A stretch of DNA of 37,801 nucleotides from Streptomyces radiopugnans (GTDB lineage Bacteria; Actinomycetota; Actinomycetes; Streptomycetales; Streptomycetaceae), in NCBI RefSeq assembly GCF_900110735.1, contig NZ_FOET01000024.1, positions 1 through 37,801 of the forward strand, written 5' to 3'. Positions within the stretch are counted from its first letter, which is position 1. Every line of letters begins with the position of its first letter. Below, in pieces: positions 18,258 through 25,605 of the stretch. The notes beneath the pieces were generated by a model. That model ran no database searches and had not been told where the DNA came from. It worked only from the letters and a program-made list of their open reading frames with translations. The translations under genes and the position numbers were made by a program.

Positions 18258-18579
18258 GGGCCCGGGAAGGGAACGGGGGCGTGAGTCGGGTGGTGTAGGC
18301 GCGGAGGACCGCCCACGCCATCGCCCGCACGCTCCGGATACGGGTGGCTGCGGATTGTATAGGCAATTCGTTCATCCGTCATGCTGTGTAGAAGAGCTAT
18401 GTCCCTGAGTGACTGACCTGGTGTATCGTCCGATCCGGGGGTGTACCAGACCAGTGAGGGGGGACGGGCGACATGCACGGCCACCGGACGAACCACCGGA
18501 CACACGAACGGTGTTGGACACGGCCCCGGCCCGCGGGGCCCGGGCCGGGAGAGGACCTGCCGCACCCGGAGGCGGCGCG
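18258..18579 (+). promoter_or_regulatory. Upstream region of the second GGDEF gene
   Basis: About 320 bp without a convincing gene. Bases 18350-18430 are A/T-richer than anything nearby. They contain an ATTG-TATAGG-CAAT inverted repeat (18354-18367) in which TATAGG could also be a -10 box, and a CTGGT...ACCAG pair flanking a 22-nt spacer. The leader to the start codon would be about 200 nt. Confidence 0.35.
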
Positions 18580-21579
18580 ATGAGCGCCCGGGGGGCGGAA
18601 CAGCCGCGCTTCCCGCGGCTGCCCCGCACGGCCCGCCCGCACGGCGGGGCGGGCGCCGGGGAGCGGCGGGCGTTCCCGCGACTGGTGCTGGCCGCCGTGT
18701 GCGGGGCGTACGCGGTGGGCGCGGCGCTGGGCTGGGGATCGCCGGCGGTGGCGCTGTTCATGGGCGACTTCGGGCTGAGCGCCGCGGCCTTCACGGCCGC
18801 GGGATCGTGTGTGCACTACGCCCGCACCCACCCGGACACGCCGTTCCGGCCCGCCTGGACGCTGTTCGGGATCTCCTCGGCCATGGCCGGGCTCGGCAAC
18901 GGGATCTGGGGCTGGTACGAGGTCGTGCTGGGCGTGCCCGTGCCCAGCCCCTCGGCGGCGGACTTCTGCTTCCTGCTGTTCGCGCCCCCGGCCATCGTCG
19001 GACTGCTGGTCCTCGCCAAACGGCCGGTCACCCGGGCGGGCTGGACGCGCCTGGTCCTGGACACCTGGCTGGTCGGCGGCTCGCTGCTCACCCTCTCCTG
19101 GAGCCTGGCGCTGGACCACCCCTCGTACTGGCGGGGCGAGTCCCTCTCCCTGGTGGCCCTCTCGCTGGCCTACCCCCTGATGGACATCGTGCTGATCAGC
19201 ATGGTCCTCGCACTCCACTTCCGCCGCTCGTCCGCCCACCGGTCCGCGGTCAACACCGTCATCGGGGCCCTCGCCCTCACCGTGCTCTGCGACGCCCTGT
19301 TCACCTCGCCCCTGCTGCGGGAGAACTACTCCTCCGGCCAGATCCTCGACGCGGGCTGGTTCGCCGGCTCGCTGCTGCTCGCGTACGCCCCCTGGGTCGG
19401 CGCCCGGGAGGGGAGCGGCAGCCGGCACGCGCCCCTGCGCCCGGCCGCCCGCCCGCCCGCGCCGGTGAACGGAGCGGTGGCCGGATCGCTGGCCGCTCTC
19501 GCGCCGTACCTGGCGGCCGCCGTCTGCACCCTGGGGATCCTCTACAACGTCCGCGGCGGCGGGGCCATCGACCCGGTGGTGCTGCTCACCGGCTGCACCG
19601 TCGTCCTGGCCCTGGTGCTCCGGCAGGGCATCATGCTGATGGAGAACATCCGCCTCACCCAGGAACTGGCCCAGAAGGAGAACCACTTCAGGTCACTGGT
19701 GCAGGGGTCCAGCGACGTCATCATGATCGCCTCGCCGGCCGGGATGCTGCGCTACGTCTCCCCGGCCGCCGCCGGCGTCTACGGCCGGGAGCCGGACAAG
19801 CTGGTCGGCTCCGAACTGGCCTCCCTCATCCACCCCGAGGACCTCGGCCGGGTCCTGCACGAGTTGCGCCGCTTCCTGGCCACCCCGCCCCGGGAGGAGC
19901 CCTCCACCCGCATCGAGTGCCGCATCCGGCACGCCTCGGGCCGCTGGCTCAACGTGGAGTCCACGGTCAACCGCTACCAGGGCGGCCTGATCTTCAACAG
20001 CCGCGACGTGACCGAACGGGTGCGGCTCCAGGCGCAGCTCCAGCACAACGCCTCCCACGACCCGCTGACCGACCTGCCCAACCGCTCGCTGTTCACCGAG
20101 CGCGTCCGCCGGGCGCTCGGCGGCCGGCGCCGGGGCGACGCCGGGGCGGGCCACACGGCGGTGCTCTACATCGACCTCGACGGCTTCAAGGCCGTCAACG
20201 ACACCATCGGACACCAGGCGGGGGACGAACTGCTGGTCCAGGCGGCCCGCCGGCTGCGGGAGGCCGTACGCGCGGGGGACACCGCGGCCCGGCTCGGCGG
20301 CGACGAGTTCGCCGCGCTCATCGTCGGCGACGGGAAGTGCGACCGGGCAGAGCGCGAGTACCGCGTCCTGGAGATCGCCGAGCGGCTGCGCACCACCCTC
20401 TCCCGGCCCTACCGGGTCGAGGGCGGCGAGGCGCGGGTCGCCGCCTCCATCGGAGTGGCCTTCGCCGAGCCCGGAGTGACCCCGGCCGTGCTGATGCGCC
20501 ACGCCGACCTGGCGATGTACCGCGCCAAGCAGGCGGGCAAGAACCGGGTCGAGCTGTACGCCTCGCAGCCGCAGGCCGAGGCCGTCCGCCGGGCGGAGCT
20601 GACCACCGACCGGCTGCGCGGAGTGCTGGCCGAGAGCGAGTTCGCGCTGCTCCACCAGCCCGTGGTCGAACTCTCCAGCGGAAAGATCACCTCGGTCGCG
20701 GCCCAGGCCCGCAGGCGCTCCGCCCGGGGCGTGCTGTTCCCGCCGGGCGGGCCCCAGCCCGCCCCCCAGGCCCAGCCCGCGCCGCCGGGGCAGTACGGCC
20801 CGCAGCCCCCGCACGTCCCCGCCGCTGACTCCCGCGGTGACGGCGGCGCGGACGCGGGCCGCTGGCTGCTGCGCAGGGCCGTCGAGCAGGCCGCCGAACG
20901 GCACCACGCGGGCTACTGCGTACCGGTGTCCGTACGGCTGGACGCGCGCCGCCTCACCGACCGCTCCACGACCCCGGCCACCGTCGAGGCGCTGCTGTCC
21001 CGGCACGGACTGCCGCCCGACGCCCTCGTCGTCGAACTGGCCGACACCGACCCCCGCGTCTCCCTGGACGAACTGGAGCTGTGGGTCACCGCGCTGCGGC
21101 GGATCGGGGTCGGCATCACCCTGGACGGCTTCGGCGGCGCCCACTCCGGCCTCGCCGCGCTCCGCAGGCTCCCCGCCGACACGCTCAGGCTGGACCGCGC
21201 CCTGGTCGACGGCGTGCTGGACTCCCCCCGGGTGCGGAAAATCACCACCGGGCTGCTGCGGATCGCCGACGACCTCGGGATGCTCTCCGTCGCCGACGGC
21301 GTGGACCTGCCCGAGCAGGCCGCGGCGCTGCGCGCCCTGGGCTGCACCCACGCCCAGGGGGCCGCCTTCTCCAAACCCCTGGACGAGCACCGGCTCAGGC
21401 GCGCACTGGCCCGCGGGAGCTACCCCGTCGCCGGCGAGGAGCAGCATCTCTCGGGGGTCGGCCGCTCGGTGGTGGTCGCCGGTTCGCTGCCCGCGCGCAG
21501 GAGCGGACCGGCCGTGCACGGCCCGGTGGCGCATCCCCCATTGCGCTCAAATAGTGAGACGTCCGTCCCACCCACTTGA
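18580..21579 (+). CDS. Membrane PAS-GGDEF protein with degenerate EAL domain
   Basis: A 999-aa c-di-GMP signalling protein. It has about 8-10 hydrophobic segments (25-330), a PAS domain (about 366-477), a GGDEF domain (about 493-660, GGDEF 573-577 intact) and a C-terminal EAL-like domain. The EAL domain has lost its catalytic signature: AAQ at 707-709 replaces EAL, DG (849-850) replaces DD, the KIDRSF lysine is Arg, and AEGVE reads ADGVD. A Pro/Gln-rich insert follows about residue 715. It is therefore probably a diguanylate cyclase with a non-catalytic EAL sensor. The ATG at 18580 has GGAGG seven bases upstream; a GTG at 18409 would add 57 residues. Position before ilvB resembles S. coelicolor SCO5511 (from memory). 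Confidence 0.88.
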   Translation: MSARGAEQPRFPRLPRTARPHGGAGAGERRAFPRLVLAAVCGAYAVGAALGWGSPAVALFMGDFGLSAAAFTAAGSCVHYARTHPDTPFRPAWTLFGISSAMAGLGNGIWGWYEVVLGVPVPSPSAADFCFLLFAPPAIVGLLVLAKRPVTRAGWTRLVLDTWLVGGSLLTLSWSLALDHPSYWRGESLSLVALSLAYPLMDIVLISMVLALHFRRSSAHRSAVNTVIGALALTVLCDALFTSPLLRENYSSGQILDAGWFAGSLLLAYAPWVGAREGSGSRHAPLRPAARPPAPVNGAVAGSLAALAPYLAAAVCTLGILYNVRGGGAIDPVVLLTGCTVVLALVLRQGIMLMENIRLTQELAQKENHFRSLVQGSSDVIMIASPAGMLRYVSPAAAGVYGREPDKLVGSELASLIHPEDLGRVLHELRRFLATPPREEPSTRIECRIRHASGRWLNVESTVNRYQGGLIFNSRDVTERVRLQAQLQHNASHDPLTDLPNRSLFTERVRRALGGRRRGDAGAGHTAVLYIDLDGFKAVNDTIGHQAGDELLVQAARRLREAVRAGDTAARLGGDEFAALIVGDGKCDRAEREYRVLEIAERLRTTLSRPYRVEGGEARVAASIGVAFAEPGVTPAVLMRHADLAMYRAKQAGKNRVELYASQPQAEAVRRAELTTDRLRGVLAESEFALLHQPVVELSSGKITSVAAQARRRSARGVLFPPGGPQPAPQAQPAPPGQYGPQPPHVPAADSRGDGGADAGRWLLRRAVEQAAERHHAGYCVPVSVRLDARRLTDRSTTPATVEALLSRHGLPPDALVVELADTDPRVSLDELELWVTALRRIGVGITLDGFGGAHSGLAALRRLPADTLRLDRALVDGVLDSPRVRKITTGLLRIADDLGMLSVADGVDLPEQAAALRALGCTHAQGAAFSKPLDEHRLRRALARGSYPVAGEEQHLSGVGRSVVVAGSLPARRSGPAVHGPVAHPPLRSNSETSVPPT
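21546..21558. promoter_or_regulatory. CTCA-N5-TGAG palindrome upstream of the ilvB leader
   Basis: CTCAAATAGTGAG is a 13-base inverted repeat in an A/T-rich patch at the end of the preceding gene, about 55 nt before the leader peptide. It may be an operator (IclR-like regulators of branched-chain genes are candidates) or overlap the promoter; TAGTGA could be a -10 box. Confidence 0.35.
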
Positions 21580-21612
21580 CACCTCAGGCACCGCGGGAGG
21601 AAGGTCAGTGCC

Positions 21613-21654
21613 ATGCGCACCCGAATTCTCGTACTTGGAAAGCGCGTCGACTGA
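21613..21654 (+). CDS. ilvB leader peptide (MRTRILVLGKRVD)
   Basis: A 13-codon frame with a strong Shine-Dalgarno (GGGAGGAAGG). It contains Ile-Leu-Val-Leu in a row, encoded partly by codons rare in this genome (ATT, GTA, CTT). A hairpin cascade ending in a U-tract terminator follows immediately. Leader peptides of this type before actinobacterial ilvB sense charged Ile, Leu and Val tRNA by ribosome stalling. Streptomyces ilvB leaders with almost this sequence are known to me. Conserved position before the acetolactate synthase gene makes the call strong. Confidence 0.88.
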   Translation: MRTRILVLGKRVD

Positions 21655-21727
21655 CACAGGGCACGCCCGCCCTGTGGACGACATCGACGCGCTCCCCTCG
21701 CTTGCCTGACGGCACGAGGGGTTTTTT
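21641..21727 (+). terminator. ilvB attenuator: enclosing helix plus U-tract terminator
   Basis: Segment 21641-21650 (end of the leader peptide) pairs perfectly with 21684-21693. This helix encloses an 8-bp hairpin (21655-21662 with 21669-21676). Directly adjacent is the terminator: CCCCTCG 21694-21700 with CGAGGGG 21715-21721, an inner TGCC/GGCA stem, then six T. It is one of only two terminators in the window with a real U-tract. Confidence 0.85.
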
Positions 21728-21819
21728 GTTGCACCGGTGCCAGCGGCACTCGAGCGCGACCCACCCACAGCCACCTACAACGAGCGTCAAACCCTCAACT
21801 CTCCGAGAAGAGACAAGTG

Positions 21820-23673
21820 ATGACCGAGCAGGCCACCGGGGCCCCCCGCCCGCAGCCGCGGGCCCGTACCGGCGGAGCGCAGCCGCAGCCCGCCACCGTC
21901 GAGCACGTCACGGGAGCCCAGTCCCTCATCCGTTCTCTCGAGGAAGTCGGCGCCGACACGGTATTCGGCATTCCGGGGGGCGCCATCCTGCCCGCCTACG
22001 ACCCGATGATGGACTCCTCCCGGGTGCGCCACGTCCTGGTCCGCCACGAGCAGGGCGCGGGCCACGCCGCCACCGGCTACGCCCAGGCCACCGGCAAGGT
22101 CGGCGTCTGCATGGCCACCTCCGGCCCCGGCGCCACCAACCTGGTCACCCCGATCGCCGACGCGCACATGGACTCCGTCCCGCTGGTCGCGATCACCGGC
22201 CAGGTGGCCTCCAAGGCGATCGGCACCGACGCCTTCCAGGAAGCCGACATCTGCGGCATCACCATGCCGGTCACCAAGCACAACTACCTGGTCACCGACC
22301 CGGCGGACATCCCGCGGGTGATCGCCGAGGCGTTCCACATCGCCTCCACCGGCCGGCCGGGCCCGGTCCTGGTGGACATCGCCAAGGACGCCCTCCAGGC
22401 GCGGACGACCTTCTCCTGGCCCCCCGCCACGGACCTGCCCGGCTACCGCCCGGTGACCAAGCCGCACGCCAAGCAGATCCGCGAGGCCGCCCGGCTGATC
22501 ACCGAGGCCGCCCGCCCGGTGCTGTACGTGGGCGGCGGCGTCCTGAAGGCCGGGGCCACCACCGAGCTGAAGGTGCTGGCCGAGCTGACCGGCGCCCCCG
22601 TGACCACCACCCTGATGGCGCTGGGCGCCTTCCCCGACAGCCATCCGCAGCACCTGGGCATGCCCGGCATGCACGGCACCGTCGCGGCCGTCACCGCCCT
22701 GCAGAAGGCCGACCTGATCGTCGCCCTCGGTGCCCGCTTCGACGACCGCGTCACGGGCAGACTGGACTCCTTCGCGCCGTACGCGAAGATCGTGCACGCC
22801 GACATCGACCCGGCCGAGATCGGCAAGAACCGCGCCGCCGACGTCCCGATCGTCGGTGACGCCCGCGAGGTCATCGCCGACCTGATCGTGGCCGTGCGCG
22901 CCGAGCAGGAGGCGGGCAACACCGGCGACCACACCGAGTGGTGGCAGCAGCTGAACCGCTGGCGCGAGACGTACCCGCTGGGCTACGACCACCCCGAGGA
23001 CGGCTCCCTGGCCCCGCAGCAGGTCATCGAGCGCATCGGCGCACTGGCCCCCGAGGGCACGGTCTTCGCCGCCGGCGTGGGCCAGCATCAGATGTGGGCC
23101 GCCCACTTCATCAAGTACGAGAAGCCCGCCACCTGGCTCAACTCCGGCGGCCTGGGCACCATGGGCTACGCCGTCCCGGCGGCGCTGGGCGCGAAGGCCG
23201 GTGTCCCGGACCGCACCGTCTGGGCGATCGACGGCGACGGCTGCTTCCAGATGACCAACCAGGAGCTGGTGACCGCCGCGCTCAACGGCATCCCGATCAA
23301 GGTCGCCATCATCAACAACGGCGCCCTGGGAATGGTCCGCCAGTGGCAGACCCTCTTCTACAACCAGCGCTACTCCAACACCGTGCTGCACAGCGGCCCG
23401 GACGCCGTCAGCCCCGAGAACAGGGGCACCCGCGTCCCGGACTTCGTGAAGCTGGCGGAGGCCATGGGCTGCGTCGGCATCCGCTGCGAGGACCCCGCGC
23501 AGCTCGACGCGGTGATCGAGAAGGCCAACTCCATCAACGACCGCCCCGTGGTCGTGGACTTCATCGTCCACGAGGACGCCATGGTCTGGCCGATGGTCGC
23601 GGCCGGCACCTCCAACGACGAGGTCATGGCGGCGCGCGGCGTCCGCCCCGACTTCGGCGACAGCGACGACTGA
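21820..23673 (+). CDS. ilvB: Acetolactate synthase, large (catalytic) subunit
   Basis: A 617-aa TPP- and FAD-dependent enzyme that condenses pyruvate with pyruvate or 2-oxobutyrate, the first common step of valine/leucine and isoleucine synthesis. The catalytic Glu is E77 in RHEQGAGHAA; GIPGGAILPAYD and the TPP motif from GDG (472-474) to IINNGA are present. Full length for a biosynthetic enzyme, with an extended Pro/Ala N-terminus. The ATG at 21820 has GAGAAGAG upstream; the overlapping GTG at 21817 is equally open. First gene of ilvBNC, 29 bases before ilvN, behind the attenuator. Confidence 0.98.
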   Translation: MTEQATGAPRPQPRARTGGAQPQPATVEHVTGAQSLIRSLEEVGADTVFGIPGGAILPAYDPMMDSSRVRHVLVRHEQGAGHAATGYAQATGKVGVCMATSGPGATNLVTPIADAHMDSVPLVAITGQVASKAIGTDAFQEADICGITMPVTKHNYLVTDPADIPRVIAEAFHIASTGRPGPVLVDIAKDALQARTTFSWPPATDLPGYRPVTKPHAKQIREAARLITEAARPVLYVGGGVLKAGATTELKVLAELTGAPVTTTLMALGAFPDSHPQHLGMPGMHGTVAAVTALQKADLIVALGARFDDRVTGRLDSFAPYAKIVHADIDPAEIGKNRAADVPIVGDAREVIADLIVAVRAEQEAGNTGDHTEWWQQLNRWRETYPLGYDHPEDGSLAPQQVIERIGALAPEGTVFAAGVGQHQMWAAHFIKYEKPATWLNSGGLGTMGYAVPAALGAKAGVPDRTVWAIDGDGCFQMTNQELVTAALNGIPIKVAIINNGALGMVRQWQTLFYNQRYSNTVLHSGPDAVSPENRGTRVPDFVKLAEAMGCVGIRCEDPAQLDAVIEKANSINDRPVVVDFIVHEDAMVWPMVAAGTSNDEVMAARGVRPDFGDSDD

Positions 23674-23702
23674 GTCCTCAGAGGAACGGAGCACCCAGCC
23701 CG

Positions 23703-24227
23703 ATGTCCAAGCACACGCTCTCCGTCCTGGTGGAGAACACCCCCGGCATCCTCGCCCGGATCGCCGCCCTGTTCTCCCGTCGCGGTTTCAACATCGACTC
23801 GCTCGCCGTCGGCGTCACCGAGCACCCCGACATCTCCCGCATCACCATCGTGGTGAACGTCGAGGACCTCCCGCTGGAGCAGGTGACCAAGCAGCTCAAC
23901 AAGCTCGTCAGCGTGCTGAAGATCGTCGAACTGGAGCCGGGTTCCGCCGTCCAGCGCGAACTCGTCCTGGTGAAGGTCCGCGCCGACAACGAGACGCGCT
24001 CGCAGATCGTCGAGATCGTCCAGCTCTTCCGCGCCAAGACCGTCGACGTCTCCCCGGAGGCCGTCACCATCGAGGCGACCGGCAGCAGCGACAAGCTGGA
24101 GGCCATGCTCAAGATGCTGGAGCAGTTCGGCATCAAGGAACTGGTCCAGTCCGGCACGATCGCGATCGGCCGCGGAGCGAGGTCGATCACCGACCGTTCG
24201 CTGCGCGCGCTCGACCGGACCGCATAG
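23703..24227 (+). CDS. ilvN: Acetolactate synthase, regulatory small subunit
   Basis: A 174-aa subunit that activates IlvB and confers feedback inhibition by valine. An N-terminal ACT domain (about 4-75) opens with HTLSVLVENTPGILARIAALFSRRGFNIDSL, here recognised by its first half. A second regulatory domain (about 80-160) contains LVLVKVRA and ends with the IKELVQSGTIAIGRG segment. The ATG has AGAGGAACGGAG upstream. Co-transcribed with ilvB; length is typical. Confidence 0.97.
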   Translation: MSKHTLSVLVENTPGILARIAALFSRRGFNIDSLAVGVTEHPDISRITIVVNVEDLPLEQVTKQLNKLVSVLKIVELEPGSAVQRELVLVKVRADNETRSQIVEIVQLFRAKTVDVSPEAVTIEATGSSDKLEAMLKMLEQFGIKELVQSGTIAIGRGARSITDRSLRALDRTA

Positions 24228-24238
24228 CGAGACCCCAG

Positions 24239-24293
24239 CCCGTCCCCGCCCGCACCGGCATACGGTGGCTCAGGCGGCGGTTCCGGGGACGGG
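24239..24293 (+). promoter_or_regulatory. Nested hairpins in the ilvN-ilvC spacer
   Basis: A 10-bp perfect stem (24239-24248 with 24284-24293) encloses a CACCG/CGGTG hairpin (24253-24267). The sequence TACGGT within it resembles a -10 box. It could be a processing or stability element, a weak terminator, or an internal ilvC promoter. The ilvN-ilvC gap is 131 nt, far longer than the ilvB-ilvN gap. Confidence 0.4.
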
Positions 24294-24358
24294 CCCCGCA
24301 CCCCCGACCCGTACGGCGAGACCGCCGGTGCGGCAAGAACAACAAGGAGATATCCCAA

Positions 24359-25357
24359 GTGGCCGAGCTGTTCTACGACGACGACGCCGACCTGTCCATC
24401 ATCCAGGGCCGCAAGGTCGCGGTCCTCGGTTACGGCAGCCAGGGCCACGCCCACGCCCTGTCCCTGCGCGACTCGGGCGTCGACGTCCGCGTCGGTCTCC
24501 CGGAGGGCTCCAAGTCCCGGGCCAAGGCCGAGGAGCAGGGGCTGCGCGTGGTCACCCCGGCGGAGGCCGCCGCCGAGGCCGACGTGATCATGGTCCTGGT
24601 GCCGGACCCGATCCAGGCCAAGGTCTACGAGGAGTCCATCGCCCCGAACCTCAAGGACGGCGACGCCCTCTTCTTCGGCCACGGCTTCAACATCCGCTTC
24701 GGCTTCATCAAGCCCCCGGCCGGCGTGGACGTCTGCATGGTCGCGCCCAAGGGACCGGGTCACCTGGTCCGCCGCCAGTTCGAGGAGGGCCGCGGCGTCC
24801 CCTGCATCGCGGCCGTCGAGCAGGACGCCACCGGCGACGCCTTCCAGCTGGCCCTGTCCTACGCCAAGGGCATCGGCGGCACCCGCGCCGGCGTCATCAA
24901 GACCACCTTCACCGAGGAGACCGAGACCGACCTGTTCGGCGAGCAGGCCGTGCTGTGCGGCGGCGCCTCGGCCCTGGTCAAGGCGGGCTTCGAGACCCTG
25001 GTCGAAGCCGGCTACCAGCCCGAGATCGCGTACTTCGAGTGCCTCCACGAGCTGAAGCTGATCGTGGACCTGATGTACGAGGGCGGCCTGGAGAAGATGC
25101 GCTGGTCGGTCTCCGAGACCGCCGAGTGGGGCGACTACGTCACCGGCCCGCGGATCATCAACGAGAACACCAAGGCCGAGATGAAGAAGGTCCTGGCCGA
25201 GATCCAGGACGGCACCTTCGCCAGGAACTGGATGGCCGAGTACAACGCCGGCCTGCCCAAGTACAACGAGTACAAGAAGGCCGACGGCGACCACCTGCTG
25301 GAGACCACCGGCCGTGAGCTGCGCAAGCTCATGAGCTGGGTCGACGACGAGAACTGA
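24359..25357 (+). CDS. ilvC: Ketol-acid reductoisomerase
   Basis: A 332-aa class I (short form) enzyme that isomerises and reduces acetolactate or acetohydroxybutyrate with NADPH and Mg. It has the nucleotide motif GYGSQGHAHAL at 22-32, the segment PKGPGH, and the metal-binding knotted domain with DLFGEQAVLCGG, ECLHELKLIVDLMYEGG and SETAEWGDY. Full length. The GTG start follows AAGGAGATATCCCA, a strong ribosome binding site. Third gene of ilvBNC. Confidence 0.98.
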   Translation: MAELFYDDDADLSIIQGRKVAVLGYGSQGHAHALSLRDSGVDVRVGLPEGSKSRAKAEEQGLRVVTPAEAAAEADVIMVLVPDPIQAKVYEESIAPNLKDGDALFFGHGFNIRFGFIKPPAGVDVCMVAPKGPGHLVRRQFEEGRGVPCIAAVEQDATGDAFQLALSYAKGIGGTRAGVIKTTFTEETETDLFGEQAVLCGGASALVKAGFETLVEAGYQPEIAYFECLHELKLIVDLMYEGGLEKMRWSVSETAEWGDYVTGPRIINENTKAEMKKVLAEIQDGTFARNWMAEYNAGLPKYNEYKKADGDHLLETTGRELRKLMSWVDDEN

Positions 25358-25363
25358 GCGGAC

Positions 25364-25389
25364 CGCCGGGCCGGCCTGACGGCCCGGCG
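25364..25389 (+). terminator. ilvC terminator, first hairpin
   Basis: A perfect 10-bp stem (25364-25373 with 25380-25389) with a 6-nt loop, seven bases after the ilvC stop. Confidence 0.65.
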
Positions 25390-25434
25390 CCGCCCGACCC
25401 GCCCGCAGGTGGACGCCGCGGCCCGCGACGGGGC

Positions 25435-25470
25435 GGGGCGGCCCCGGTGATCGGCCACCGGGGCCGCCCC
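25435..25470 (+). terminator. Second ilvC terminator, immediately before the serA promoter
   Basis: A perfect 15-bp stem (25435-25449 with 25456-25470) with a 6-nt loop. The -10 box of serA lies nine bases after it, so the right arm overlaps the expected -35 position. Confidence 0.75.
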
Positions 25471-25478
25471 TCCGCCGA

Positions 25479-25484
25479 TACACT
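25479..25484 (+). promoter_or_regulatory. serA -10 box
   Basis: TACACT (in GATACACTGC) lies in a sudden A/T-richer stretch after the terminator. Predicted start near 25491 gives a 115-nt leader to serA. Confidence 0.5.
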
Positions 25485-25605
25485 GCACACACAAGCGCGT
25501 CACAGGCTCACAGCGTCGTGCGTCTCCACGCGGCTGCCCACCTCCACCGCCCTCGGCCGTCGGGACGCGGCCGCCGGCACGGACCAGTGAGGACTGAGGA
25601 CCGAA

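Noticed and set aside
18408..18418. AGTGA-C-TGACC as a BldD site before the second GGDEF gene (and AGTGA alone at 8185-8189 before the first)
   Set aside because: BldD is known to control c-di-GMP genes, but the right half-site differs from TCACC here and is missing at 8185; too weak without a matrix score.
18409..18579. N-terminal extension of the PAS-GGDEF protein from a GTG at 18409
   Set aside because: No ribosome binding site; the extension is Arg/Pro-rich with no motif, whereas ATG 18580 has GGAGG at good spacing. Kept as an alternative only.
21576..21581. TTGACA as the -35 box of the ilvB promoter
   Set aside because: It overlaps the stop of the preceding gene, and no -10-like hexamer lies 16-18 bases downstream (the position holds GGAAGG, the leader's ribosome binding site).
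25518..25605. A GTG frame in the serA leader as a regulatory leader peptide
   Set aside because: It is Arg/His/Pro-rich without runs of Ser, Gly or Cys, has no terminator after it, and runs past the serA start in another frame.
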